Source: Glutamicibacter sp. PS
Lineage (GTDB): Bacteria; Actinomycetota; Actinomycetes; Actinomycetales; Micrococcaceae
NCBI GenBank assembly: GCA_031317595.1
Contig: JANCMB010000001.1
Coordinates: 558,001 to 622,000 of the forward strand
DNA: 64,000 nt
Reading direction: 5' to 3'
The notes under the pieces were generated by a model. That model searched no databases. It had not been told where the DNA came from and was given only the letters and a program-made list of their open reading frames with translations. A program made the translations under genes and the position numbers. Of the stretch, positions 28,003 to 37,027 are shown piece after piece (position 1 is the stretch's first letter; each line of letters starts with the position of its first letter).

Positions 28003-29343
28003 ATGGATCGCCAACAGGAATTCGTGTTGCGCACTATTGAGGAACGAGACGTGCGCTTTGTGCGATTGTGGTTCACCGACGTCGTCGGTTCGCTGAAGTC
28101 GGTGGCCTTGGCCCCGGCGGAAGTGGAAGACGCCTTCGAGGAGGGGCTGGGCTTTGATGGTTCCTCCATCGAGGGGCTGTCGCGCATTTACGAATCCGAC
28201 ATGTTGCTGCAGCCGGACCCCTCCACCTTTCAGCTACTGCCGTGGCGCGGCGAGGTCGAGCCGACCAGCCGCATGTTCTGCGACATTCTTACTCCGGAGG
28301 GTACCCCCTCGAACGCCGATCCACGCCATGTGCTCAAGCGGCAGTTGAATGAGGCCTCCGATATGGGCTTTACCTGCTACACGCACCCCGAGATCGAGTT
28401 CTACCTGCTGCATTCGGCGAATCTCGATAAGCAGGGACGTCCGCAGCCGATCGATAACGGCGGCTACTTTGATCATGTGCCCGACGGAGTCGGGCAGGAC
28501 TTCCGCCGCTCCTCGGTGACCACCCTCGAAGCCTTGGGCATTTCGGTCGAGTTTTCGCACCACGAGAACGGGCCGGGACAGAACGAAATCGACCTGCGCT
28601 ATGCGGACGCCCTGCAAACCGCGGACAACATCATGACCTTCCGTACCGTCATCAAGGAGATGGCGATGCAGAAGGGGATCTACGCGACTTTCATGCCCAA
28701 GCCCTTCACCGAGCACCCGGGCAGTGGCATGCACACCCATTTCTCGCTGTTCGAGGGCGACGAGAACGCCTTCTTTGAGGCCGGACGCGAATACCAGCTC
28801 TCCGACGTGGCCCGCTCCTTTATCGCCGGCATCTTGCGCCACGCACCGGAACTGACCGCGGTCACCAACCAATTCGTGAACTCCTACAAGCGTCTGTGGG
28901 GCGGGGGAGAAGCCCCGAGCCACCTGTCGTGGGGGCACAACAACCGCTCGGCTCTGGTGCGCGTGCCGCTTTACAAGCCCGGCAAAGGTCAAAGCGCTCG
29001 CGTGGAGTACCGCGGTATCGACTCGGCCGCTAACCCGTACTTGGCCTACGCCTGCCTGCTTGGAGCCGGTCTGAAGGGTATCCGTGAGGGCTACGACCTG
29101 GAGGATCCGACCGAGGACGACGTGTGGAGCCTGTCCACCGCCGAGCGTCGCGCCTCGGGTCACCACCCGCTACCGGGTTCGTTGCATGATGCGCTGAAGG
29201 CGATGGAAGAATCTGAGCTGATGGCCGAGGTCCTCGGTGAGCAGGTCTACAACTCCTTCCTCGCCAATAAGCGCGCCGAATGGGAAGCGTACCGTCAGGA
29301 AATCAGCCCCTTCGAGCTGAACCGGTATCTGGGAATCCTGTAG
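28003..29343 (+). CDS. glnA2: Glutamine synthetase, GlnA2 type (GSI-alpha)
   Basis: Type I glutamine synthetase of 446 residues, without the 25-residue insertion of GSI-beta. Motifs: GLGFDGSSIEGL, PEIEFYLL (metal ligands), HHENGPGQNEIDLRYADALQTADN, and NSYKRLWGGGEAPSHLSWGHNN. At the site of the adenylylated tyrosine it has W375 (DDVWSLSTAER), so the usual GlnE target residue is missing. The start is ATG 28003 (or 28000) after GAAGGTGG; the frame extends upstream, but that part looks non-coding. glnE follows after 9 bases. Its physiological substrate may be glutamate or a glutamylated polyamine-type compound, as for some actinobacterial paralogues; that is not resolvable here. Confidence 0.9.
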   Translation: MDRQQEFVLRTIEERDVRFVRLWFTDVVGSLKSVALAPAEVEDAFEEGLGFDGSSIEGLSRIYESDMLLQPDPSTFQLLPWRGEVEPTSRMFCDILTPEGTPSNADPRHVLKRQLNEASDMGFTCYTHPEIEFYLLHSANLDKQGRPQPIDNGGYFDHVPDGVGQDFRRSSVTTLEALGISVEFSHHENGPGQNEIDLRYADALQTADNIMTFRTVIKEMAMQKGIYATFMPKPFTEHPGSGMHTHFSLFEGDENAFFEAGREYQLSDVARSFIAGILRHAPELTAVTNQFVNSYKRLWGGGEAPSHLSWGHNNRSALVRVPLYKPGKGQSARVEYRGIDSAANPYLAYACLLGAGLKGIREGYDLEDPTEDDVWSLSTAERRASGHHPLPGSLHDALKAMEESELMAEVLGEQVYNSFLANKRAEWEAYRQEISPFELNRYLGIL

Positions 29344-29352
29344 GCGGCGGCG

Positions 29353-32300
29353 ATGGCAGAGTCACCGGTCCGCTCACTGATCAACGCCGGCTTCGGCGAC
29401 ACCGAACGCGCCCAACGGTTCCTGGCTTCCCCGGAATTCGAAGGGCTCGACCAGCAGAACCTGCTCACCGCGCTATCCCATGCCCCGGATCCAGACCAGG
29501 CGCTGTTATTGGCCCTGCGTCTGGTGGAACGTCACCCACCGGCACGCGAGATCTTCGCCGAACCGGAAACCGGGCTGGCGTTGATCCGTTTGCTCGGGTC
29601 CTCCTCGGCGCTTGGCGAGTTCCTGATTCGCTGCGATGAGGCCTTGGCCGATGTGCGTATCGCCCCACCTGCGGACTTCGTGGCCACCGACGCCGAGCTG
29701 TTGCGTGCACGGCTGCTCGCGTCCGTTCAGGCTCATGAAAGCGAGCACGGGCACCAGATCGCCGGGCTGACCGGCGCGGAGGCACGTCAAGCGTTGCGCG
29801 TGGCCTACCGCCGTGGCCTACTGGATCTGGCCTATCGCGACGTGAACTGTGTCGACCCCCAGGATGCCCTGCCGCGGGTGGCTGCCGAGCTGGCCGACCT
29901 CGCCGCGGCCGCGCTGGATGCCGCGCTGGCGGTGGCTCGCGCCGAACTTGCCGGCCAGTTCACCGCACAGCATGTTGACGCGGTCAACGTGGCGGTGATT
30001 GGCATGGGCAAATGTGGGGCCCGCGAGCTGAACTACATCTCCGACGTGGACGTGATTTACGTGCACAGCAGCCTGCCGTTGATCGACGAGGACATTGCCG
30101 CGCAGATCGCCGTGGCTATCTGCTCCAACGCGGCGAAGGCCATCATGGCTCCGGGCCCGGAGCCGATGTTGTGGGAAGTCGATGCGAACCTGCGGCCCGA
30201 AGGCAAGGACGGGGTGCTTTCGCGCACGCTGTCCTCGCACGAGGCCTACTACCAGCGTTGGGCGCAATCCTGGGAGTTCCAGGCACTGCTCAAGGCCCGC
30301 GCCATCGCCGGTGACCGGGATCTGGGCTCCGCCTACGAACGTATGGTCAACCCCTTTGTCTGGTCCAGCCCGGAACGCGAAGGCTTCGTGGAGTCGGTGC
30401 AGAAAATGCGCCGTCGAGTCACCGACCACATTCCCAAAGACGAGGTGAATTGGCAGATCAAGCTCGGCCCCGGCGGGCTGCGCGATGTGGAGTTCACCGT
30501 ACAGCTACTGCAGTTGGTGCATGGCCGTGTCGATGCGGATATCCAGGTACCGACGACCACGCTGGCGATCGACGCGCTCAGCCGCATCGGGTACATCGGA
30601 CGCCAAGATGCCCAAGACTTTGCCGACGCCTACCGCTTCCTGCGCTTGTTGGAACACAGGATTCAGCTCAGCCAGTTGCGGCGGACCCACTTGATGCCCC
30701 GCGCCGAACAGGCCCAGCGGGTGCTAGCCCGCGCCATCCGTCCGGCCGGGGACCTGAGCGCCACCAGCCCGGAGAAACTCCTCAAACGCTGGAACGCCAC
30801 CAAACGCTTGGTCCGGCGGTTGCATGAAGCCATTTTCTATCGTCCACTGCTGGTTTCCAGTTCGAATCTTTCGGCAGACGATGTCAGGCTGACCCCGGAG
30901 TCCGCCCAAGCGCGCCTGCGCGCTCTGGGCTACCTGGATCCCAAGGCGGCCATGCGTCATATCGAGGCGCTGATTGGGGGAGTCTCACGCCGCTCCTCGC
31001 TCCAGCGCCAGCTACTGCCGGTGCTCTTGGATTGGTTCGCCCGCGGGGTGGATCCCGATGCCGGGCTGCTCGGGTTCCGCCGGATTAGCGAATCCCTGGG
31101 CAAGAGCCACTGGTTCCTCGGGATGCTGCGCGATACCAACACGGCCGCCGAACGGCTGTGCGCCCTGCTGTCCAATACGCGCTTCCTGACGGATCTGCTG
31201 GCCAACGAGGCTTCCGCTGCGGCCTGGTTGGGCAACGACGCGGCGCTACGCCCGCTGACCCTGCAGGCCCTCACACAGCAAAACGAAGCGATTATTCAGC
31301 GCGCCAAGCAACCCGAGGCCGCGGTACGGCAAATCCGCCTGATCCGCCGCCGCGAGGTACTGCGTGTCGCACTGGCCGATGGCGCCGAATTGCTGGACGT
31401 TAGCCAGGTTGGTGCGGCCCTGAGTGACATTGACGCGGCGATGATGGACGGGATCCTGCGGGTGCTGATGATCGTCGATCAGCGCGAACACGGCGAACAT
31501 GCCAGTGTGGCGGTGATTGCCATGGGACGTCAGGGTGGTCGCGAGATCGGCTACGGGTCGGATGCCGACGTCCTCCTGGTACAGCGCCCGTTGCCAGGGG
31601 CTGACCCGCAGAAGGCGCAGGAGCAGGCCTTACGCGTGTGCACCGAACTCTTGGCATGGTGTTCGCGTCCGCTCAAGCCCGCCATTCCCGCCGAGGTCAA
31701 ACTCAAGGTCGACTCCGATTTGCGGCCCGAGGGGCGGACCGGATCGCTGGTGCGATCCCTCGAGAGCTATGCCAGCTACTACGACCGTTGGGTCGAACCC
31801 TGGGAACGGCAGGCCCTGCTCCGGGCGCGCCCGTTTGCCGGTGATATGGAGCTAGCCGCGGACTTCATCGAACTGATCGAACCGGTCCGTTATGAGCGGG
31901 CGCTCAGCGAGAGCGAAGTCAAGGAGATCCGCAAGATCAAGGCCCGCGTGGAATCCGAGCGCTTGCCGCGTGGTGCCGATCCGACGCGGCATTTGAAGCT
32001 TGGACGCGGCTCGCTCTCCGACGTTGAATGGCTCGTACAGCTTTACCAGCTGCAACATGCTAGCGAGCACCCGCAGCTACGCACTCCCTCCACGCTGCAG
32101 GCGCTGGCCGCTCTGGCCGACCTTGAGCTACTGACCGATCAGGATGCCCTGGAGTTGAGCGATGCATGGACGCTAGCCACCCGGGTGCGTAGCGCGGAGA
32201 TCATTACTGCGGGTCGCACCAGCGACGTTTTGCCGCGCTCTGCGCGCGAAATGGAGGCCGTGGGCCGCTGGTGCCGTTATGAGCCGGGCCACGGGCACGA

Positions 32301-32379
32301 ACTTGAGGAGGACTACTTGCGGGTGACCCGACACTCCCGTGCGGTCTTCGAGCGTCTCTTCTACGGTTTCGACGACTAA
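29353..32379 (+). CDS. glnE: Bifunctional glutamine synthetase adenylyltransferase/deadenylase GlnE
   Basis: Adenylylates and deadenylylates glutamine synthetase to tune nitrogen assimilation. The 1008 residues hold two nucleotidyltransferase halves: the first around GMGKCGARELNYISDVDVIY (DxD catalytic pair) and the second around MGRQGGREIGYGSDADVLLV, each followed by a PII-uridylyltransferase-type helical domain (LGPGGLRDVEFTVQ; LGRGSLSDVEWLVQ). It is in an apparent operon with glnA2, while its tyrosine-bearing likely target, glnA1, is the next large gene on the other strand. Confidence 0.97.
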   Translation: MAESPVRSLINAGFGDTERAQRFLASPEFEGLDQQNLLTALSHAPDPDQALLLALRLVERHPPAREIFAEPETGLALIRLLGSSSALGEFLIRCDEALADVRIAPPADFVATDAELLRARLLASVQAHESEHGHQIAGLTGAEARQALRVAYRRGLLDLAYRDVNCVDPQDALPRVAAELADLAAAALDAALAVARAELAGQFTAQHVDAVNVAVIGMGKCGARELNYISDVDVIYVHSSLPLIDEDIAAQIAVAICSNAAKAIMAPGPEPMLWEVDANLRPEGKDGVLSRTLSSHEAYYQRWAQSWEFQALLKARAIAGDRDLGSAYERMVNPFVWSSPEREGFVESVQKMRRRVTDHIPKDEVNWQIKLGPGGLRDVEFTVQLLQLVHGRVDADIQVPTTTLAIDALSRIGYIGRQDAQDFADAYRFLRLLEHRIQLSQLRRTHLMPRAEQAQRVLARAIRPAGDLSATSPEKLLKRWNATKRLVRRLHEAIFYRPLLVSSSNLSADDVRLTPESAQARLRALGYLDPKAAMRHIEALIGGVSRRSSLQRQLLPVLLDWFARGVDPDAGLLGFRRISESLGKSHWFLGMLRDTNTAAERLCALLSNTRFLTDLLANEASAAAWLGNDAALRPLTLQALTQQNEAIIQRAKQPEAAVRQIRLIRRREVLRVALADGAELLDVSQVGAALSDIDAAMMDGILRVLMIVDQREHGEHASVAVIAMGRQGGREIGYGSDADVLLVQRPLPGADPQKAQEQALRVCTELLAWCSRPLKPAIPAEVKLKVDSDLRPEGRTGSLVRSLESYASYYDRWVEPWERQALLRARPFAGDMELAADFIELIEPVRYERALSESEVKEIRKIKARVESERLPRGADPTRHLKLGRGSLSDVEWLVQLYQLQHASEHPQLRTPSTLQALAALADLELLTDQDALELSDAWTLATRVRSAEIITAGRTSDVLPRSAREMEAVGRWCRYEPGHGHELEEDYLRVTRHSRAVFERLFYGFDD

Positions 32380-32381
32380 CC

Positions 32382-32741
32382 CTACAGTTCGGCCGGTTGG
32401 AGCCGGTGCTCGAGATCCGGCCACGTAACGTGCACGCGGGCACTGGGTAGCAGCGCCTTGGCGGCGAGCCGATCGGTCAAAACGATACCGTGCGGGGACA
32501 CCTCCAAGATGCTCAGGACGGTGCCATCGGCCAGGCCCCATGGTTCGGTGAGGTCGCTCAGCCCGCGCACGAGGAGTCGTTCTTCCCCTGCCAGGTAGTC
32601 ACAGGCGTCGCCAATGACATGCCCGAGGACATTACGCGGTTGTACTAGGGCGTAGTCCTCACGCAGCGCCTCGAGATAACCCACCACCTCTCGGTCCTCT
32701 CGGCGTACGGAGACCCAGCCGTTTGGTAGTTGCTCGTTCAT
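32382..32741 (-). CDS. Conserved hypothetical protein, convergent with glnE
   Basis: A 119-residue soluble protein beginning MNEQLPNGWVSVRREDREVVGYLE after a GGAAAGG ribosome site; longer in-frame starts (32795) are less likely. I do not recognise a catalytic motif. Similar small proteins occur next to glnE in related actinobacteria. The pattern of short beta strands (REVVGYLEAL, GTVLSILEVSPHGIVLTD) suggests a small mixed or beta fold. Only 2 bases separate its stop from that of glnE, and no terminator is visible between them. Confidence 0.7.
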   Translation of the reverse strand: MNEQLPNGWVSVRREDREVVGYLEALREDYALVQPRNVLGHVIGDACDYLAGEERLLVRGLSDLTEPWGLADGTVLSILEVSPHGIVLTDRLAAKALLPSARVHVTWPDLEHRLQPAEL

Positions 32742-32863
32742 GCAGGCTGCCTTTCCGTCGTGCGTCGAGTGGGGTGATGCCATGCGAACGGCCAAACCCT
32801 CGAGCGCACCAAAAGGCTTGCTCGCTACGGCTTAGCCTAGAATTGTTTGCTCCGCAAACAAAA

Positions 32864-32910
32864 ATCCGCCCGGATCGTTCCCTGCGGTGCAGGACACGAT
32901 CCGGGCGGAT
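32864..32910 (-). terminator. Strong terminator of glnA1
   Basis: ATCCGCCCGGATCGT (32864-32878) and ACGATCCGGGCGGAT (32896-32910) form a perfect 15-bp stem. On the minus strand the stem is followed by TTTTGTTTG. Confidence 0.9.
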
Positions 32911-32948
32911 ACGCTGTTGAGCAGCGGAAGATTAGCCCACTGAGCTAA

Positions 32949-34373
32949 TTAGCAGCCGTAGTACAGCTCGAACTCGTATGGGTTCGGGCGTAGGCTCAGC
33001 GGCTTGATTTCGTTTTCACGCTTGTATTCGATCCAGGTGCGGATCAGGTCCTCGGTGAACACACCACCTTCGAGCAGGAACTCGTAGTCCTCCTCGAGTG
33101 CCTTCAGAGCCTCTTCGAGGTTCTCCGGAGCGCGCTGGATGTCCTTGGCCTCTTCGGCCGGCAGCTCGTAGAGGTCCTTGTCAATCGGGTCAGCCGGCTC
33201 GATGCGGTTCTTGATGCCGTCCAGACCGGCCATCAGCTGCGCAGCGAAGGCCAGGTACGGGTTCGAGGAACCGTCCGGTGCGCGGAACTCGATGCGCTTG
33301 GCCTTCGGGTTCGAACCGGTGATCGGGATGCGGATACCGGCCGAGCGGTTACCCTGCGAGTACACCATGTTGACCGGTGCCTCGAAGCCCTTGACCAGGC
33401 GACGGTAGGAGTTCACGGTCGGGTTGGTGAATGCCAGCACGGCCGAAGCGTGCTTGAGCAGGCCACCAATGTACCAGCGGGCGGTGTCCGACAGGCCAGC
33501 GTAGCCCTTCTCGTCGTAGAACAGCGGTTCGCCGTTGTTCCACAGCGACTGGTGCACGTGCATGCCCGAACCGTTGTCACCGAAGACCGGCTTCGGCATG
33601 AAGGTGGCGGACTTGCCCCAAGCGTCGGCAACGTTCTTCACCACGTACTTGAACAGCATCAGCTGGTCAGCGGCGTGGACCATGGTGTTGAACTTGTAGT
33701 TGATTTCGGCCTGACCGGCGGCGCCGACCTCGTGGTGGCTGCGCTCGACCTCAAGGCCCACATTGTCCAGTTCGATGCAGATCGCATCGCGCAGGTCGGC
33801 CTGCTTGTCGGTCGGGGAGACCGGGAAGTAACCGCCCTTGAAGGGGGTCTTGTAACCCTGGTTGCCGCCCTCTTCCTTACGCCCGGTGTTCCACGGGGCT
33901 TCGTCGGAGTCGACCTTGTAGAAAGAGCCCTGCGGGGTGGATGCGTAGCGGACGTCTTCGAAGATGAAGAACTCTGCCTCGGGGGCGAAGAATGCGGTGT
34001 CGGCGATGCCGGTGGACTCCAGGTAGGCCTCGGCGCGCTCGGCCACACCACGCGGATCGCGGTGGTATGGCTCACCGGTGCGCGGGTTCACGATCGAGAA
34101 GTTGAACGCAAGGGTCTTCTCCATGCGGAACGGATCGATGAAACCGGTGGTGACATCGGGAATCAGCTGCATATCGGATTCCGAGATTCCGGCGAAGCCA
34201 CGGATGGAGGAACCGTCGAAGAGCTGGCCGTTGACGAAGAAGTCCGCGTCTACGGACTTGGCTGGAACATTGAAGTGCTGCTGCACGCCAGGTAGATCGG
34301 TGAACCGGATGTCCACGAACTTGACGTCTTCATTGGCGATGTAGGCCAGGGCTTCTTCAGGACTGGAAAACAT
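32949..34373 (-). CDS. glnA1: Glutamine synthetase type I, GlnA1
   Basis: Main ammonia-assimilating enzyme, a dodecamer. The 474 residues include [36 protein letters not shown]-type metal and substrate motifs ([13 protein letters not shown]), [13 protein letters not shown] and [10 protein letters not shown]402 in [11 protein letters not shown] is the conserved adenylylation site, so this is the likely GlnE target. It stands alone, with a strong terminator downstream. A four-box GlnR-like operator about 100 bases upstream suggests nitrogen control. Confidence 0.97.
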   Translation of the reverse strand: MFSSPEEALAYIANEDVKFVDIRFTDLPGVQQHFNVPAKSVDADFFVNGQLFDGSSIRGFAGISESDMQLIPDVTTGFIDPFRMEKTLAFNFSIVNPRTGEPYHRDPRGVAERAEAYLESTGIADTAFFAPEAEFFIFEDVRYASTPQGSFYKVDSDEAPWNTGRKEEGGNQGYKTPFKGGYFPVSPTDKQADLRDAICIELDNVGLEVERSHHEVGAAGQAEINYKFNTMVHAADQLMLFKYVVKNVADAWGKSATFMPKPVFGDNGSGMHVHQSLWNNGEPLFYDEKGYAGLSDTARWYIGGLLKHASAVLAFTNPTVNSYRRLVKGFEAPVNMVYSQGNRSAGIRIPITGSNPKAKRIEFRAPDGSSNPYLAFAAQLMAGLDGIKNRIEPADPIDKDLYELPAEEAKDIQRAPENLEEALKALEEDYEFLLEGGVFTEDLIRTWIEYKRENEIKPLSLRPNPYEFELYYGC

Positions 34374-34408
34374 GTGGAGTGAACTCCCTGTTGAGTTGTG
34401 GGTAACGG

Positions 34409-34447
34409 TAAGCGGTAGCCGCGGTGGTGCCGCGGTACGCCTGCTTA
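34409..34447 (-). promoter_or_regulatory. Hairpin in the glnA1 5' leader
   Basis: TAAGC (34409) pairs with GCTTA (34443-34447) and an inner CCGCGG/CCGCGG stem closes a short loop. It would lie in the untranslated leader, between the operator and the start codon. Role unknown; it could affect transcript stability. Confidence 0.4.
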
Positions 34448-34470
34448 CAAAGTAACAATACCCAGTTTCC

Positions 34471-34508
34471 GTTTCGGAGCGGTGTCTCTATTGTTTCCAA
34501 TGCGTTAC
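34471..34508 (-). promoter_or_regulatory. GlnR-type operator upstream of glnA1
   Basis: On the minus strand this reads GTAAC-N6-GAAAC-N6-GACAC-N6-GAAAC, four 5-base boxes with exact 6-base spacers. It matches the published Streptomyces GlnR pattern (gTnAC-n6-GAAAC, twice) except for one base in box three. A TATTGT -10 candidate follows at 34460-34455. Confidence 0.75.
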
Positions 34509-34578
34509 AGAAACGCGCTCGGCGTAATTTCTTGCCGCCTTGGCCACCTCGTGGCTCACAAAGCCGCCGCCTAGCCTC

Positions 34579-34599
34579 GGGCGTTAAACTAGGGGAGTG
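34579..34599 (+). promoter_or_regulatory. RDD gene -10 element, leaderless start
   Basis: TAAACT (34585-34590), six bases, then GTG at 34597. The 15-base block from 34579 is the same as the one in front of hisD. Confidence 0.65.
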
Positions 34600-35034
34600 G
34601 AACGTAAAGATTTTGGATCGTGGCTTGAAGGCCCGCCGCAGCTCAATTCCCAGCAGTGGCCCGGCGAACGATTGGGCCGCCCAGACAAGGGACCGGGGTC
34701 GGTCGCGCGCTTTGGGCGTCGGCTCGGCGCGCTGGTGATCGATTGGCTGATCGCCATGGCCATAAGCGCCTGGCTCTTCCAATCAGATTCATTGGCCACC
34801 TTGCTGATATTCTGTGGGCTACAGATCTTTATGGTCGGCCTCTTTGGTCATTCCATCGGCCACCGACTGTTCGGCATGCAGGTGCAATCCATGGACGGTG
34901 GGCCCATCAAGCCGTGGATCGGTGTGTTGCGTTCGGTGCTGCTGTGCATGGTGATTCCGGTACTTTTCAGCGACGCCGACCAACGTGGATTTCACGACCG
35001 GGCGGGAAACAGCATCCTTGTAGTTATTAAATAG
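34597..35034 (+). CDS. RDD family membrane protein
   Basis: A 145-residue protein with a soluble N-terminus (about 40 residues), then an RDD domain with three membrane segments and the marker residues ARFGRRLGALVIDW and FHDRAGNS. The family's function is poorly known; some members are linked to ion transport. It is divergent from glnA1 and starts with GTG 6 bases after a -10 hexamer. It ends in a long terminator hairpin shared with the convergent DUF4191 gene. Confidence 0.9.
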   Translation: MERKDFGSWLEGPPQLNSQQWPGERLGRPDKGPGSVARFGRRLGALVIDWLIAMAISAWLFQSDSLATLLIFCGLQIFMVGLFGHSIGHRLFGMQVQSMDGGPIKPWIGVLRSVLLCMVIPVLFSDADQRGFHDRAGNSILVVIK

Positions 35035-35053
35035 CTCCATTGCAGGCACAGAA

Positions 35054-35097
35054 AACGCAGAGGGTGGGAACCATTCATGGTTCCCACCCTCTGCGTT
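35054..35097. terminator. Bidirectional terminator between the RDD and DUF4191 genes
   Basis: AACGCAGAGGGTGGGAACCA and TGGTTCCCACCCTCTGCGTT form a perfect 20-bp stem with a 4-base loop. The minus side is followed by TTCTGTG; the + side by ATAGC. Confidence 0.9.
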
Positions 35098-35106
35098 ATA
35101 GCTGCT

Positions 35107-35856
35107 TTAGCGGCCGCGCATTGCCCGGCGGTTCGGACGGACCTTCGTCGGGTCAACGCCCTTAGGGATCGGCATCCGGTTCATGCTCAGAGTGGTCAAG
35201 CGCTTGTCCACGGCACTGACCTCAAGCTTGGTGATGGACTTAGGAAGCTTCTTCATTTCCTTGCCCACGTTGGCCAGGCTCGTCTGCCCCTCGGCGCTAC
35301 CGGCGTTGATCACGTGGATCGGGACGTTCGGGAGCACACGGCCAATGCGTTTGCGTTCGGAGCTGACCAAATCGCGTACCCGGTTCGTGGGACCTTCGGT
35401 AACCAGCACTACGCCTGGTCGTCCGATGGCTAGGAATACGATGTCCTGGTGCCGGTTAGCCGCAATCGGCTCATCCTTCAGAATCCAGCCGCGACGTAGC
35501 ACGCTCATGGCGGCACCGGCGGCACCGGGGCGGCCTTCTAGCTGCGTGAAAGCGGCCTTCTCGGCTCGACGCGACATGACAAACATGGCGGCAAGCAGAG
35601 CCAGCGGGATCGCGATGATCAGCATCGTGATCCAGTTATTGATCAACAGACCGATCAGCAGACCCACGGCAATGACAGCGACAGCCGCCAGAACCATCCA
35701 CCATACGACCATCGGGTCGGAGCGGCGGGTCATCTGGAAGACCTGACCGATTTGCTTCAATCGGCCGGGTTCTTTGGTAGTTTTCTCTGCTTTTGGTTTA
35801 CGCGAGAACAGGCCGCGCTTCTTCGCGGATGCCTCGCCGTCGGTGTTTTTGGCCAT
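35107..35856 (-). CDS. DUF4191 family membrane protein
   Basis: A 249-residue protein with a basic cytoplasmic N-terminus (GLFSRKPKAEK), two close membrane helices (about residues 50-70 and 75-95), and a C-terminal soluble domain with RPGVVLVTEGPTNRVRDLVSSERKR. The family is confined to actinobacteria and sits near lipA/lipB in many genomes, as here. The function is unknown. The ATG lies 9 bases after a TAGAAT hexamer, giving a very short leader. Confidence 0.88.
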   Translation of the reverse strand: MAKNTDGEASAKKRGLFSRKPKAEKTTKEPGRLKQIGQVFQMTRRSDPMVVWWMVLAAVAVIAVGLLIGLLINNWITMLIIAIPLALLAAMFVMSRRAEKAAFTQLEGRPGAAGAAMSVLRRGWILKDEPIAANRHQDIVFLAIGRPGVVLVTEGPTNRVRDLVSSERKRIGRVLPNVPIHVINAGSAEGQTSLANVGKEMKKLPKSITKLEVSAVDKRLTTLSMNRMPIPKGVDPTKVRPNRRAMRGR

Positions 35857-35871
35857 AGTGATCTCATTCTA
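35856..35871 (-). promoter_or_regulatory. DUF4191 gene -10 element, near-leaderless
   Basis: TAGAAT (35871 to 35866, minus strand), nine bases, then the ATG at 35856. A start about 7 bases after the hexamer would leave a leader of only 2-3 bases. Confidence 0.45.
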
Positions 35872-35944
35872 CGCGAAATTTGCATGGACCGCTGTGCGCG
35901 GTCGAATCGAGGCAGCCGCGGGTATGGCACTCCGAGACATAGTA

Positions 35945-35979
35945 GGTCCCCGGCTCCCTGTGTGGGAATGCCGGGGACC
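35945..35979 (-). terminator. Terminator-like hairpin after lipA
   Basis: GGTCCCCGG (35945-35953) pairs with CCGGGGACC (35971-35979); the T tail is weak, so termination efficiency is uncertain. Confidence 0.65.
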
Positions 35980-36000
35980 AACCAAGTGCTACAAATGTGC

Positions 36001-37002
36001 CTACTGCGCGATCAGCGAGGAAGCTTCCTGTCGGGTGTTACCCGAGGATTCGATATGAGCCAGAGCCTCCGGGATCTCACGCCCCTTCTTGCGCATTGCT
36101 CCGGCCCACAAGCGGCCGGCGCGATACGAGGAACGAACCAGCGGGCCGGACATGACACCGTTGAAGCCCAGCTCTTCGGCTTCCTGCTGGAGCTCCAAGA
36201 ATTCCTGAGGCTTCACCCAACGATCCACTGGGAGGTGGCGCTCGGTCGGGCGCAGGTACTGGGTGATCGTCAACAGGTCGCAACCTGCTTCGTACAGGTC
36301 CCGCATGGCCTCAGAGATTTCTTCACGGGTCTCACCCATGCCGAGGATCAGGTTGGACTTGGTAATCAGTCCGCGCTTGTGGCCGTGGGTGATGACGTCC
36401 ATCGAGCGCTCGTAACGGAACGCTGGACGAATACGCTTGAAAATGCGGGGCACGGTTTCGACGTTGTGTGCGTAAACCTCGGGGGCGGAGTCGCAGATCG
36501 CGTCCAGATGCTCGGGCTTACCGGAGAAGTCAGGGATCAACAGTTCGACACCGGTATTCTCATTGAACTGGTGGATCCGGCGCACGGTCTCGGCGTACAA
36601 CCAGACGCCTTCGTCCTCTAGATCGTCACGGGCCACACCGGTGACGGTGGCGTAGCGTAGGTCCATCTTCTTCACGCTCATCGCGACCTTGAACGGCTCC
36701 GAACGATCCAGCGCGGCTGGCTTGCCAGTGTCGATCTGGCAGAAATCACAGCGGCGGGTGCATTCCGAACCGCCAATGAGGAAGGATGCTTCTCGGTCTT
36801 CCCAGCACTCAAAGATGTTCGGGCAGCCTGCTTCCTCGCAGACGGTGTGTAGACCTTCGGTTTGGACGAGCTTTTTCAGCCCCACGTACTCAGGGCCGAT
36901 GTTCAACTTGGCTTTGATCCAGTCGGGCTTACGCTCCACTGGGGTCTGGGAGTTTCGCTTCTCGACGCGTAGTAGCCGGCGACCTTCTGGTTCGACGCTC
37001 AT
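36001..37002 (-). CDS. lipA: Lipoyl synthase LipA
   Basis: Radical SAM enzyme that inserts two sulphurs into octanoyl groups on lipoyl domains. Both Fe-S cluster motifs are present: the auxiliary cluster [12 protein letters not shown] and the radical [11 protein letters not shown]. The protein starts [16 protein letters not shown] at 37002, giving 333 residues; the frame is open further upstream but this overlaps lipB. It follows lipB by 25 bases, an operon for endogenous lipoate synthesis that serves the E2 protein encoded nearby. Confidence 0.97.
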   Translation of the reverse strand: MSVEPEGRRLLRVEKRNSQTPVERKPDWIKAKLNIGPEYVGLKKLVQTEGLHTVCEEAGCPNIFECWEDREASFLIGGSECTRRCDFCQIDTGKPAALDRSEPFKVAMSVKKMDLRYATVTGVARDDLEDEGVWLYAETVRRIHQFNENTGVELLIPDFSGKPEHLDAICDSAPEVYAHNVETVPRIFKRIRPAFRYERSMDVITHGHKRGLITKSNLILGMGETREEISEAMRDLYEAGCDLLTITQYLRPTERHLPVDRWVKPQEFLELQQEAEELGFNGVMSGPLVRSSYRAGRLWAGAMRKKGREIPEALAHIESSGNTRQEASSLIAQ

Positions 37003-37027
37003 AGTCTGATCTTTCTGGGGTTCAGGA

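Noticed and set aside
33450-34295. A 281-codon plus-strand frame opposite glnA1
   Set aside because: Antisense shadow of a conserved gene; no ribosome site and no family resemblance.
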